Part shown: positions 1-6,421 of the stretch, one piece after another
Numbering within the stretch: the stretch's first letter is position 1
How the letters are laid out: every line of letters starts with the position of its first letter
NCBI GenBank assembly: GCA_017632945.1
Contig: JAGBQH010000009.1
Span: forward strand, 1 to 35,227
Length of the DNA: 35,227 bases
Source of the DNA: Aeriscardovia sp.
Lineage (GTDB): Bacteria; Actinomycetota; Actinomycetes; Actinomycetales; Bifidobacteriaceae
Reading direction: 5' to 3'
The notes under the pieces: model-generated
Told to the model about the DNA's origin: nothing
Databases searched by the model: none
What the model saw: only the letters and a program-made list of their open reading frames with translations
Translations under genes and position numbers: made by a program

Positions 1-1
1 A

Positions 2-259
2 AACGTCTCGGCCTGCTTTTTAGACGGCCTCCTTGCGGGGTTTGCGGCGCACTTCCTTGCAGTGTGGACGGGAATGAAGATTTTAAAGTACATAGTGGGC
101 ACGGGCTTTTTGGGAGGCTACTCCACCTTTTCCACAGCTTCCGTGGAGTCCTTTGAAAACTTCAAGAAGGGCCTGTTTAGGGGCTTTGCCTTCACTTCCT
201 CTATGTTCCTGCTTTCTTTAGGTGTGTGTTTTGCAGGGTTCTTTATAGGGCTGGCGTAG
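2..259 (+). CDS. crcB: CrcB/Fluc fluoride channel, C-terminal part (5' end outside window)
   Basis: This frame is open from the left edge to a TAG at 257-259, so only about 85 C-terminal residues are visible and the start lies outside. Family: small four-helix membrane protein that forms a dual-topology dimer and exports fluoride from the cytoplasm. Seen: the family hallmark GFLGGYSTFSTASVE (near 106-150), matching the GFxGGxTTFSTF signature of the central pore helix break, followed by an amphipathic stretch and a last hydrophobic helix ending in FFIGLA. Actinobacteria often carry two crcB genes in tandem, so a second copy may lie just upstream. Function is assigned by signature only. Confidence 0.85.
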   Translation, partial: NVSACFLDGLLAGFAAHFLAVWTGMKILKYIVGTGFLGGYSTFSTASVESFENFKKGLFRGFAFTSSMFLLSLGVCFAGFFIGLA

Positions 260-264
260 GAAAT

Positions 265-298
265 GAAGTACAGACATTTAAAGCGATATCTGTACTTC
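265..298. repeat. Inverted repeat between crcB and ftsY
   Basis: Perfect 10-bp arms GAAGTACAGA (265-274) and TCTGTACTTC (289-298) enclose a 14-base loop. It starts 5 bases after the crcB stop. No T-run follows on the plus strand, so it is not a standard intrinsic terminator. It could be a 3'-end hairpin for crcB or a protein-binding site upstream of the ftsY promoter. Confidence 0.5.
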
Positions 299-328
299 TA
301 TCCAAGAAAGGAAATCTGGATCGGGTTT

Positions 329-334
329 TATAAT
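329..334 (+). promoter_or_regulatory. ftsY -10 box, probable leaderless start
   Basis: TATAAT at 329-334 is followed by 7 bases and then the ATG of ftsY at 342. Transcription starting about 7 bases past the -10 box would begin at or next to the A of the ATG. No Shine-Dalgarno sequence precedes the start, and no good -35 box is visible. Confidence 0.5.
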
Positions 335-341
335 CTAAACC

Positions 342-1319
342 ATGACCCCGATCGAGATAGTATTCATAGTCTGTGCTATTTTTGGTCTCTTGGTAGCAAT
401 CGTTGCAATTTCTCTGGCATGTAGAAAAAAAAGACCAGATTCACTTTCTAAAGCAGGCCAAAACCATACAGATTCTTCCCGACCCTCTAAGCATTCTTTT
501 CTTTTTAAGCCCATACTTTCAAAGGGCGTAGACTTATCCAATCTTGAAGATGAGCTGATCATGGCTGATGTAGGTGTTGAAAAAAGCCATGAAATAGTGG
601 AGAAATTAAAATCTTCACTCCCGTCTAATGCAAGTGAAGAAGAAATCAAACAGGCACTACAGTCTTACCTGATTTCTACTCTTTCTGCTGTAGATAGATC
701 TTTAAAAGTTCAGCCGGATAAGGCCGGGGCAATAATAATGGTGGGCGTAAATGGAAGCGGAAAAACTACCAGCGCAGGAAAACTTGCCAAGTACTTCAAA
801 GATCAGGGGAAGGATGTTGTTTTAGCCGCTTGTGACACTTTCCGTCCTGCAGCCGGAGAGCAGTTGGAAATCTGGGCACAAAAAGAAGGGGTAAAGATAG
901 CTCGTGGAAAAATGGGGCAAGATCCTGCTTCCATTGCTTTCAGCGCTGCCTCACAGCTTGGGCCCAATTCCCTTTTAATAGTTGATACCGCCGGACGCCT
1001 TCAAACCAAGCAAAACCTGTTAGACGAACTTTCTAAAATCAGGAGGGTAGTGGAGAAAAAAGTTCAGATAGATGAATCCCTTTTGGTTTTGGATGCCACT
1101 TTTGGACAAAATGCTCTTTCCCAGGCCAAAATCTTTTCACAGGCGCTTCCTCTTACAGGGATAATCCTTACCAAGCTTGATGGAAGCTGCAAAGGCGGAG
1201 TCGTATTAGCCGTAGAAGAAGAATTTGGAGTGCCGGTAAAAATGGTAGGAGTGGGAGAAGGAGAATCTGATTTAAGGCCCTTTAACCCAGAGGCCTTTGC
1301 GAAAGGCCTGACACAATGA
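342..1319 (+). CDS. ftsY: Signal recognition particle receptor FtsY
   Basis: GTPase that docks the SRP-ribosome complex at the membrane for cotranslational insertion. The 325-residue protein starts with a hydrophobic helix (residues about 5-27) and a short linker, then the N domain and an SRP-type G domain: GVNGSGKTT (P-loop, about 135-143), DTFRPAAGEQL (about 165), DTAGR (about 215), DATFGQNA (about 251) and TKLDG (about 277). The N-terminal helix gives direct membrane anchoring, as in many actinobacterial FtsY proteins, but the acidic A domain is nearly absent, so the protein is short. The start at ATG 342 has no Shine-Dalgarno site and sits 7 bases behind a TATAAT. Its stop overlaps the start of the next gene (ATGA). 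Confidence 0.95.
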   Translation: MTPIEIVFIVCAIFGLLVAIVAISLACRKKRPDSLSKAGQNHTDSSRPSKHSFLFKPILSKGVDLSNLEDELIMADVGVEKSHEIVEKLKSSLPSNASEEEIKQALQSYLISTLSAVDRSLKVQPDKAGAIIMVGVNGSGKTTSAGKLAKYFKDQGKDVVLAACDTFRPAAGEQLEIWAQKEGVKIARGKMGQDPASIAFSAASQLGPNSLLIVDTAGRLQTKQNLLDELSKIRRVVEKKVQIDESLLVLDATFGQNALSQAKIFSQALPLTGIILTKLDGSCKGGVVLAVEEEFGVPVKMVGVGEGESDLRPFNPEAFAKGLTQ

Positions 1320-2515
1320 CTTATCTCTATTTCTTGCTTCCCTGTATTTTCCTCTCCTTTTTAGGTGGATCTCTTTACTACGCAGGCCTCGGTAAAAAGA
1401 CGGATATCCTTCATTATTTCGGGCTTTCTTTTGCCACTCTCTGCCTCATATTTCCCTTATTTATCCTTTTTGGCTATAGCTACTCGGTGAGCGGAAAAAA
1501 TCTCGGGGGCATAATAGGGGACCCCTTCTCAGATTTCCTTCTCCGTTCCTCTCTTTCTCTCTCTTCGGGAGCTTACGGGCCCTCTTCCCTTAAATCTCTG
1601 ATTGGGGTAGCGTTTTATGCGCTTGTAGCCTGTCTTTGCTTTATTTTCATTTCCGGGGCCGGAAGAATGCGCACGGCGCCCTGGCTTATCTATTCGATTT
1701 TATTTTTCATTTTTGTCTTCTGCCCGCTCTGCTTTATCTTTTCGGCGCCCGACGGCTTGATGTCCTACTCGGGCCCCTTCTCCCAGTCCCTTTCCGCCCA
1801 TTCCGCCTCCTCTCTTCCGTGCCTTTTGGGAGTAATTCCGGGATGTGCGGCGCTGGGATTGGAAATTGTGCTTAAAAATGAGCCCTCTAAGCCCGCCATG
1901 CCTGTCTTGTCCCTTCCGGGCTGTTTCTTTTTGGAAGCGGGGCTTATGGGAATATGCATGGGGGAAGTAATCCTGTTTGGAGGATCTCCCGCCTATGCCG
2001 CCATCTCCTTTATCCTCAATTCATCTTTTTCAGGCCTCTGCTTTGCGATCTTGGAAAAGATTTTTTACAAGCATTTTTCCTCCCTTTCCTTTGCTACAGG
2101 GCTTCTTTGCGGAGGAGTGCTTTCCCTGTCCTGCTTTAGGCTCTCCCCGCTCTTTTGCCTGATTTCATCCCTCCTTACCTCCTTGGCCTCTTTCTTCTTT
2201 ATACGCATGGAAAACAGGCTTGGCTTTAAAGATCCTTTCCAGATTCTTTCCGTAAACGCTGTTCCGGGGGCGCTGGGACTGATATTTCTCTCCTTCTTTT
2301 CTCCCTCTTCGGGTCTTCTTTTGGGCAAAGGGGCGTCCCTGCTTGTAATTTCCATCTGCTCCATACTTTTAGCTGCTTTCTACACCTTCGCACTTTCCTT
2401 CCTCATTGCCATCTTTGTAAAGCGGATTGGCAAAGGATGGGCAGAAGGCAATTTGGATGCGCTGGATCTGGGAGAAAGCTATGTTGAAGAGAAAGGCTGG
2501 ATTGAAAAGAAATGA
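1316..2515 (+). CDS. Degenerate ammonium transporter (Amt/Rh family) homologue
   Basis: Hydrophobic 399-residue protein of Amt length (about 11 predicted helices), lying between ftsY and a PII gene as amtB does in bifidobacteria. Landmarks seen: FGYSYSVSG with GGIIGD (Amt FGYSLAFG...GFIGD), GRMRTAPWLIY...FCPLCFIFSAPDGLM (Amt ERMKF...YFPLAHWVWG), and NRLGFKDPFQILSVNAVPGALG (Amt LGYDDALDVFGVHGVGG). The catalytic features are missing: the His of HGVGG is Asn (VNAVPG), the HN before the GxxLLWFGWFG helix is not recognisable, and the Asp of LDFAGG is not conserved. I infer either a lost transport mechanism or a sensor-like role with its PII partner. Start ATG overlaps the ftsY stop by 4 bases. Alignment was by eye. 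Confidence 0.7.
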   Translation: MTYLYFLLPCIFLSFLGGSLYYAGLGKKTDILHYFGLSFATLCLIFPLFILFGYSYSVSGKNLGGIIGDPFSDFLLRSSLSLSSGAYGPSSLKSLIGVAFYALVACLCFIFISGAGRMRTAPWLIYSILFFIFVFCPLCFIFSAPDGLMSYSGPFSQSLSAHSASSLPCLLGVIPGCAALGLEIVLKNEPSKPAMPVLSLPGCFFLEAGLMGICMGEVILFGGSPAYAAISFILNSSFSGLCFAILEKIFYKHFSSLSFATGLLCGGVLSLSCFRLSPLFCLISSLLTSLASFFFIRMENRLGFKDPFQILSVNAVPGALGLIFLSFFSPSSGLLLGKGASLLVISICSILLAAFYTFALSFLIAIFVKRIGKGWAEGNLDALDLGESYVEEKGWIEKK

Positions 2516-2829
2516 TGATGGTTGAAGCGATCGTAAGGGTCGAGAAACTGGAAGAAGTCAAGAAGTGCATGGCCGGGCTCGGCATTAACGGCTTTACCAT
2601 CTCTTCATGCTTTGGCTACGGGGAAGAAGAGGGCCCCAGAGAAGAGTACCGGGGAAGAAGGTACGATTCGGATTTAATAGAAAGGATGAAGGTGGAGGTA
2701 CTGTGCGGAAGCGTAGAAGAGGCCACGGCTATTTCTTCCAGCCTTTCCGATGCCCTTTCAACCGGCCGTCCGGGGGATGGAATGGTTTTTTCGTTCCCTC
2801 TTTCAAGTTACTCAAAGATAAGAAAGTAA
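2512..2829 (+). CDS. Divergent PII signalling protein (GlnB/GlnK family)
   Basis: Small trimeric signal protein family that reads ATP/ADP/2-oxoglutarate and in most bacteria plugs AmtB. Seen: MVEAIVRVEKLEEVKKCMAGLGINGFTIS (PII first strand and helix), a T-loop with GYGEEEGPREEYRGRRY where PII has GFGRQKG..EYRGAEY, so the tyrosine that GlnD uridylylates is present; RMKVEVLC (KVKIEVVV), and TGRPGDGMVFSF in place of TGKIGDGKIFV, so the lysine of the nucleotide-binding GDGK is Met. The T-loop is strongly charged. Three ATGs lie in tandem (2512, 2515, 2518); the family start fits 2518 best, while 2512 overlaps the Amt stop. The next gene is not glnD, unlike bifidobacteria. A terminator follows. 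Confidence 0.8.
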   Translation: MMMVEAIVRVEKLEEVKKCMAGLGINGFTISSCFGYGEEEGPREEYRGRRYDSDLIERMKVEVLCGSVEEATAISSSLSDALSTGRPGDGMVFSFPLSSYSKIRK

Positions 2830-2854
2830 ACGCTTCTAGCATTTAACAAATGCA

Positions 2855-2878
2855 AAAGGGCCCCTTTTGGGGCCCTTT
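2855..2878. terminator. Bidirectional terminator between PII gene and BI-1 gene
   Basis: Perfect 10-bp stem AAAGGGCCCC (2855-2864) and GGGGCCCTTT (2869-2878) with a TTTT loop. T-rich sequence follows on both strands. It lies between the convergent stops at 2829 (+) and 2896 (-). Confidence 0.85.
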
Positions 2879-2895
2879 AACTTTTTAAAGAGGGA

Positions 2896-3645
2896 TTACC
2901 TTCTTCCCCCTCCGCGTCCCCCGAAGAGCTGGAGGAGGGTGAGGAAGATATTCACGAAGTCTAGGTAAAGATTCAGGGCCGCAAAGATGGAAGCCTGCTT
3001 GTACTCTACCTCGGTGTGGCACCTGGGTTCCAACACCTTTTTAATCCACTGCACATCGTAAAGCGTGAGGCCGGCAAAAAGCAGCAGGCCAATGGCTGAG
3101 ATGAACATGGTAGCTCCCGAAGCGTGTATGAACCACAGTATGACTTCCCCTATGACGAATACCACAAGCCCCACCCATAGGATTGGGCCTAGCTTCAAAA
3201 GGTTCTTCTTGGTACTCATGGCCAGCATCGACAGGCAGAAGAAGAAGGCTGCAGAGAAGAGGAAAGCCACGAATATGGTGCCTATATTAAAGATGAAGAA
3301 GATGGAAGCTAGAGTGAACCCCATAAGGAGGGCATAAGCGTAAAAGAGGATTCTGGCCGTGGAAGGCTTCATTTTCCAAAGCCTTGCCGACAGTACTACG
3401 GCAAACGCCACCTGGGCTATGCACACTATTATCCAGCCGATGGAGCCAGTAGCTCCCAAAAAGTCGTCTAGCAGGCCCGTATAGGCGCTGAAAAAGGCCA
3501 TGGCTGCCGTCAGCAAAAGGGCTATGCACATCTCCCCGTAAGAACGGGCCAGAAGGGAGCGCATCGCTTTTTCTTTTACTACATACCCATTGCCGTTGTA
3601 GAATCCGGGATTTGTATTTTGTCCCTGCCCATTGGGGCCGAACAT
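2896..3645 (-). CDS. Bax inhibitor-1/YccA family membrane protein
   Basis: A 249-residue protein with a short Gly/Asn-rich cytoplasmic N-terminus followed by about seven hydrophobic helices. Characteristic of the BI-1 (TMBIM) family are LTLYDVQWIKK and the final helix region ALNLYLDFVNIFLTLLQLFG, both with the conserved aspartates that form the pH-sensitive pair in characterised calcium-leak homologues. The C-terminus is Gly/Arg rich. The start ATG is preceded by AGGAGG with a 5-base gap, and a good promoter lies upstream. In actinobacteria this protein is usually called YccA or 'Bax inhibitor-1 family' and its physiological job is not settled. It is monocistronic and convergent with the PII gene. 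Confidence 0.88.
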   Translation of the reverse strand: MFGPNGQGQNTNPGFYNGNGYVVKEKAMRSLLARSYGEMCIALLLTAAMAFFSAYTGLLDDFLGATGSIGWIIVCIAQVAFAVVLSARLWKMKPSTARILFYAYALLMGFTLASIFFIFNIGTIFVAFLFSAAFFFCLSMLAMSTKKNLLKLGPILWVGLVVFVIGEVILWFIHASGATMFISAIGLLLFAGLTLYDVQWIKKVLEPRCHTEVEYKQASIFAALNLYLDFVNIFLTLLQLFGGRGGGRR

Positions 3646-3680
3646 GACTGCCTCCTAAGTAGTCTTTTTAGTTATGAGAC

Positions 3681-3709
3681 ACTATAGATAATAACTATTT
3701 ATCATTCAA
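3681..3709 (-). promoter_or_regulatory. Promoter of the BI-1 family gene
   Basis: On the minus strand TTGAAT (3709-3704) and TATAGT (3686-3681) are separated by exactly 17 bases, about 35 bases before the start codon. The whole 3646-3835 gap is A/T rich and also holds a TATAAT at 3779-3784 that could serve miaA, although no matching -35 is visible there. Confidence 0.6.
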
Positions 3710-3835
3710 GTAAATTTCTGTAGACATATAAAATATCTGTGTGAAATACAGTCTAACAGGGATTTCTATAAAAATTCATATAATTTCCCAAGAGTTTCCC
3801 ATGAATTTTTTAAATGAAAGAAGCGGAGGGGCAAG

Positions 3836-4819
3836 GTGACTGCCTTTCCAAGAAGGCCCATATCGATCGTGGGCCCCACCGCGTCGGGGAAAAGCGAGTT
3901 AGCAATAGAAATGGCAAAGGCTCTTTTCCCAAAAGACAGGTGCGAAATAGTAAGTCAGGACGCCTATCAGATCTATCGGTTTATGGATATCGGCACGGCC
4001 AAGCCTGAAAAATCTCAGCTTGCATCCGTCCCCCACCACATGATAGACATCAAAGATCCGTGGCAGGAATCTAGCGCCGCCTCTTTCCAAAAAGAAATTC
4101 GGCAGGTTATGCAGGAGTGTGCAAAGAGGGGAGTGCGTCCGATTCTGGTGGGAGGATCCGGGCTTTACGCCAGAAGCGCCGTGGACGACTTATCCTTCAA
4201 GCCCTACAGCCCCCTTCTAAGATCTCAGCTGGAAGAAAAGTTAAACGAGGAAGGATCTTTAAGCCTCTGGAAGGAAATAGAGAAGTCCGATCCTGCGGCC
4301 GCAAAATCGATAGATCCCAGAAACGAGAGAAGAGTGATCAGGGCACTTGAAGCCATAAAGTCTTGCGGGTCTTTCTCTTCCTGTCTGCCGACCTATTCCT
4401 ACCTTTTCCCATGCCTCCAAATAGGGCTAGATCTTTCAAGAGAAGAGCTGGATAAAAGGATTGAAAACAGGGTGGAAAAAATGCGGGAAGCGGGCCTAGA
4501 GGAAGAAGTGAAAGGGCTTAAGGGAAAAATGTCAAAAACAGCGGCCCAGGCCATAGGCTACGGGCAGATTTTATCTTATTTGAGAGGGGAAATCAGCCGG
4601 GAAGAAGCCTACGAGCAAATTAAAACCAAGACAAGAAGGCTTGCCAGAAGGCAGATGAGCTGGTTTGGGAGGGATCCCAGAGTCCACTGGCTAAGCGCGC
4701 AGAATCCCGATCTTTTAGTCCACGCGCTCGATCTGGTCAAAAGGGCCGACAACGGGGAGTTTGACGAAAGGGATCTTGGACCCAAAGCTCCTTCCCGGAG
4801 GCCTTTGGGATCTGTTTAA
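3836..4819 (+). CDS. miaA: tRNA dimethylallyltransferase MiaA
   Basis: Transfers a dimethylallyl group to N6 of A37 in tRNAs that read UNN codons. The 327-residue protein carries the P-loop GPTASGKS (residues 13-20), the SQDAYQIYRFMDIGTAKP segment (family SADSxQVYrgMDIGTAK, with the catalytic Asp), GGSGLYA, DPRNERRVIRALE (family HPNDxRRVxRALE), and RRLARRQMSWFGRDPRVHWL at the tRNA-binding end. The GTG start is preceded by GGAGGGG with about a 6-base gap. A poorly conserved charged tail of about 40 residues follows the core. The gene stands alone between the BI-1 gene and tRNA-Lys, and the tRNA-Lys promoter seems to overlap its 3' end. Confidence 0.95.
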   Translation: MTAFPRRPISIVGPTASGKSELAIEMAKALFPKDRCEIVSQDAYQIYRFMDIGTAKPEKSQLASVPHHMIDIKDPWQESSAASFQKEIRQVMQECAKRGVRPILVGGSGLYARSAVDDLSFKPYSPLLRSQLEEKLNEEGSLSLWKEIEKSDPAAAKSIDPRNERRVIRALEAIKSCGSFSSCLPTYSYLFPCLQIGLDLSREELDKRIENRVEKMREAGLEEEVKGLKGKMSKTAAQAIGYGQILSYLRGEISREEAYEQIKTKTRRLARRQMSWFGRDPRVHWLSAQNPDLLVHALDLVKRADNGEFDERDLGPKAPSRRPLGSV

Positions 4820-4835
4820 ATTCCCTTCTGCCTGA

Positions 4836-4841
4836 TATACT
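4836..4841 (+). promoter_or_regulatory. Probable -10 box of tRNA-Lys
   Basis: TATACT lies 16 bases upstream of the tRNA 5' end and just after the miaA stop. The -35 region (TGTTTA, 4813-4818, 17-base spacer) is weak and falls at the miaA stop codon. Confidence 0.4.
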
Positions 4842-4857
4842 GTTCTTTGGCCTTATT

Positions 4858-4930
4858 GCCCCTTTAGCTCAATGGCTAGAGCAGCGTCCTTTTAAGTCGT
4901 GGGTTGTGGGTTCGAGTCCCACAGGGGGCA
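4858..4930 (+). tRNA. tRNA-Lys (anticodon TTT)
   Basis: Cloverleaf fitted by hand: acceptor GCCCCTT with AGGGGGC and discriminator A at 4930, D arm GCTC/GAGC, anticodon loop CTTTTAA, T arm GTGGG-TTCGAGT-CCCAC. CCA is not encoded, and a T-run follows at once (4932-4937). Oddity: the anticodon stem GCGTC/GTCGT contains a T-T opposition at position 30-40 and a G-T pair at 27-43. Confidence 0.9.
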
Positions 4931-4982
4931 CTTTTTTGTAGTCTTTTTCGCGTTCATCCTTTTAATCTAGTACTCTAAAGTC

Positions 4983-5654
4983 ATGCACCTAATTTCCCTA
5001 TTCGCCCATCCTGCCTTCTTGCTCCACCACTGGGTCAAGGCTATGGGCCTTGGGACCACGTACCTGTTGCTTTTTATGGCCATATTTTTGGAAACGGGTA
5101 TAGTGGTGCTTCCCATCGTACCGGGAGACTCCCTGCTTTTGGCTTCCGGAGTTTTTGCCTCCATTTCGGGCCAGCTTCAGCTGGGAGTTTTAATCCCCCT
5201 CCTGGCGGTAGGGGCCTTCTTGGGAGATCAGAGCAATTACTTTATAGGAAGGTTTTTAGGGGAGAAAATTTTAAAGAATCCGAAATGGAAAAAAAGGCTT
5301 TCTTCAAAGCTTTCCCGCTCCGAAGACATCCTTAACCGTTTCGGAAAAGGGGCCATGTTCTTTTCCCACTTTATACCTGTGGGCAGAACTTTTATCCCAT
5401 TCTTATGCGGCATTTCAGGGCTGCCATGGAAGAAATTTTCCGCCCTCAACGCCCCCGGCGACTGCCTTTGGGCCATTATTCTCTTATCCATAGGTTACTT
5501 TTGTGCTAAAATTCCCTTTGTAAAGAAATACCTCGGCCTTATAGCCCTTATAGCCGTAGGGTGCCTGGTTGTAAGCGTGCTTATTTCCTTCTTTAGATCG
5601 AAAAAGAAAAAGGGGAAAGGGAAGCATGAAAAACAGGCAAACGAGGGGCTATAG
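4983..5654 (+). CDS. DedA family membrane protein
   Basis: DedA (VTT/SNARE-associated) proteins are membrane proteins implicated in lipid carrier or phospholipid scrambling and envelope homeostasis. Seen in 223 residues: ETGIVVLPIVPGDSLLLASG (family ExGxxxPxxPGDxLL), GDQSNYFIGRFLGEKI, then FFSHFIPVGRTFIPFLCGISG (family FxRFxPxxRtfxPxxAG) with the essential Arg, and two C-terminal hydrophobic segments followed by a Lys-rich tail. There is no Shine-Dalgarno site before ATG 4983; TACTCT (4971-4976) lies 6 bases upstream, suggesting a leaderless mRNA. The last codons and the TAG stop are inside the tRNA-Ala gene that begins at 5645. Confidence 0.9.
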   Translation: MHLISLFAHPAFLLHHWVKAMGLGTTYLLLFMAIFLETGIVVLPIVPGDSLLLASGVFASISGQLQLGVLIPLLAVGAFLGDQSNYFIGRFLGEKILKNPKWKKRLSSKLSRSEDILNRFGKGAMFFSHFIPVGRTFIPFLCGISGLPWKKFSALNAPGDCLWAIILLSIGYFCAKIPFVKKYLGLIALIAVGCLVVSVLISFFRSKKKKGKGKHEKQANEGL

Positions 5655-5717
5655 CTCAGTTGGTAGAGCGTTTCTTTCGCATAGAAAAGGTCGCCGGTTC
5701 AAATCCGACTAGCTCCA
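5645..5717 (+). tRNA. tRNA-Ala (anticodon CGC)
   Basis: Acceptor GGGGCTA/TAGCTCC with discriminator A at 5717, D arm GCTC/GAGC, anticodon stem TTTCT/AGAAA with loop TTCGCAT (anticodon CGC), T arm GCCGG-TTCAAAT-CCGAC. CCA is not encoded. The second T-stem pair is a C-A mismatch; the other Ala tRNA in the window has G there. The first 10 bases overlap the end of the dedA coding sequence. No separate promoter is visible, so it is probably processed from the dedA transcript. Confidence 0.9.
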
Positions 5718-5720
5718 CTT

Positions 5721-5804
<84 letters not shown>

Positions 5805-5818
5805 CTTTTTTATTTTTA

Positions 5819-6373
5819 TTAGCCGTTTATTTTATAGAGCCATGAGATAACTTCCTCTTGAAGCTGCTCTACTGTAAGAAAGCAGCTGGCCGAGAGTGGG
5901 GTCTGGTTTACATTGGCCCCCTTGGCCAGGGCGGTTATGGTCTTAAGGGTGTCTGCAAGGCCGTAACCGGACTGGGCCGCAAATACGTAGACATCCTTTC
6001 CGCTCAGATCTGCTTTTTCAAGGAAGGAATAGACAGCCATGGGGGCGTCCATCCACCACATGGGGTAGCCCAAAAATACGTTCTCCACGTCCGTCAAATC
6101 CGGTATGGGCTCTCTTAGTTCCGGCCTGTCTCCCCTTGCCTTTTCGGCTTTGGAAATTTGCTCGAGGATCCTGAAATTGGAAGGGTAGATCCTTTTGGGT
6201 TCAATCCTGTAGGAAGAGGCGTGAGTGACTTTTTCTATCACATCCGCCATAACCTGCACCGTTCCCAAAACGCTTCCATCCCTTTGAACGTATCCGGAGG
6301 GAGGTTCGCTTTCTCCGTCCCCTTCCGGATTAAAGGGATCCGGATGGGAGAAATAAGCCACTAAATTGCTCAT
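5819..6373 (-). CDS. Flavodoxin family protein
   Basis: A 184-residue flavodoxin-fold protein, presumably FMN binding and cytoplasmic. Seen: N-terminal LVAYFSHPDPFN (the YFSH... start of the 'YFSHxGENY' flavodoxin subfamily), an extended acidic Pro/Gly-rich insertion, then DGSVLGTVQVMADVI, which occupies the place of the GNTxxxAxxI phosphate-binding helix but has Leu-Gly-Thr rather than Gly-Asn-Thr. Later come VENVFLGYPMWWMDAPMAVYSFLEKADLSGKDVYVF and AAQSGYGLADTLKTI, typical of the flavin ring-binding loops. Start ATG at 6373 has an AAGG about 6 bases upstream. It is divergent from the CNNM gene. The electron partner is unknown. Confidence 0.8.
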   Translation of the reverse strand: MSNLVAYFSHPDPFNPEGDGESEPPSGYVQRDGSVLGTVQVMADVIEKVTHASSYRIEPKRIYPSNFRILEQISKAEKARGDRPELREPIPDLTDVENVFLGYPMWWMDAPMAVYSFLEKADLSGKDVYVFAAQSGYGLADTLKTITALAKGANVNQTPLSASCFLTVEQLQEEVISWLYKING

Positions 6374-6408
6374 TTGCGCCTTCTTAAACTGAAATTAATA
6401 CATCTGAT

Positions 6409-6414
6409 TATTAT
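6409..6414 (+). promoter_or_regulatory. -10 box of the CNNM/CBS gene, probable leaderless start
   Basis: TATTAT at 6409-6414, then 7 bases, then ATG at 6422, with no Shine-Dalgarno site. The spacing is the same as at ftsY, tauE and copY. Confidence 0.45.
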
Positions 6415-6421
6415 AAAATAC

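Noticed and set aside
260..341. Possible fluoride riboswitch near crcB
   Set aside because: The region is downstream of crcB, not upstream, and shows a simple hairpin rather than the crcB motif pseudoknot.
3717..3726. TGTAGACAT near the BI-1 promoter, similar to half of the cop operator
   Set aside because: Only a half-site with one mismatch and no matching second arm; expected by chance in an A/T-rich gap.
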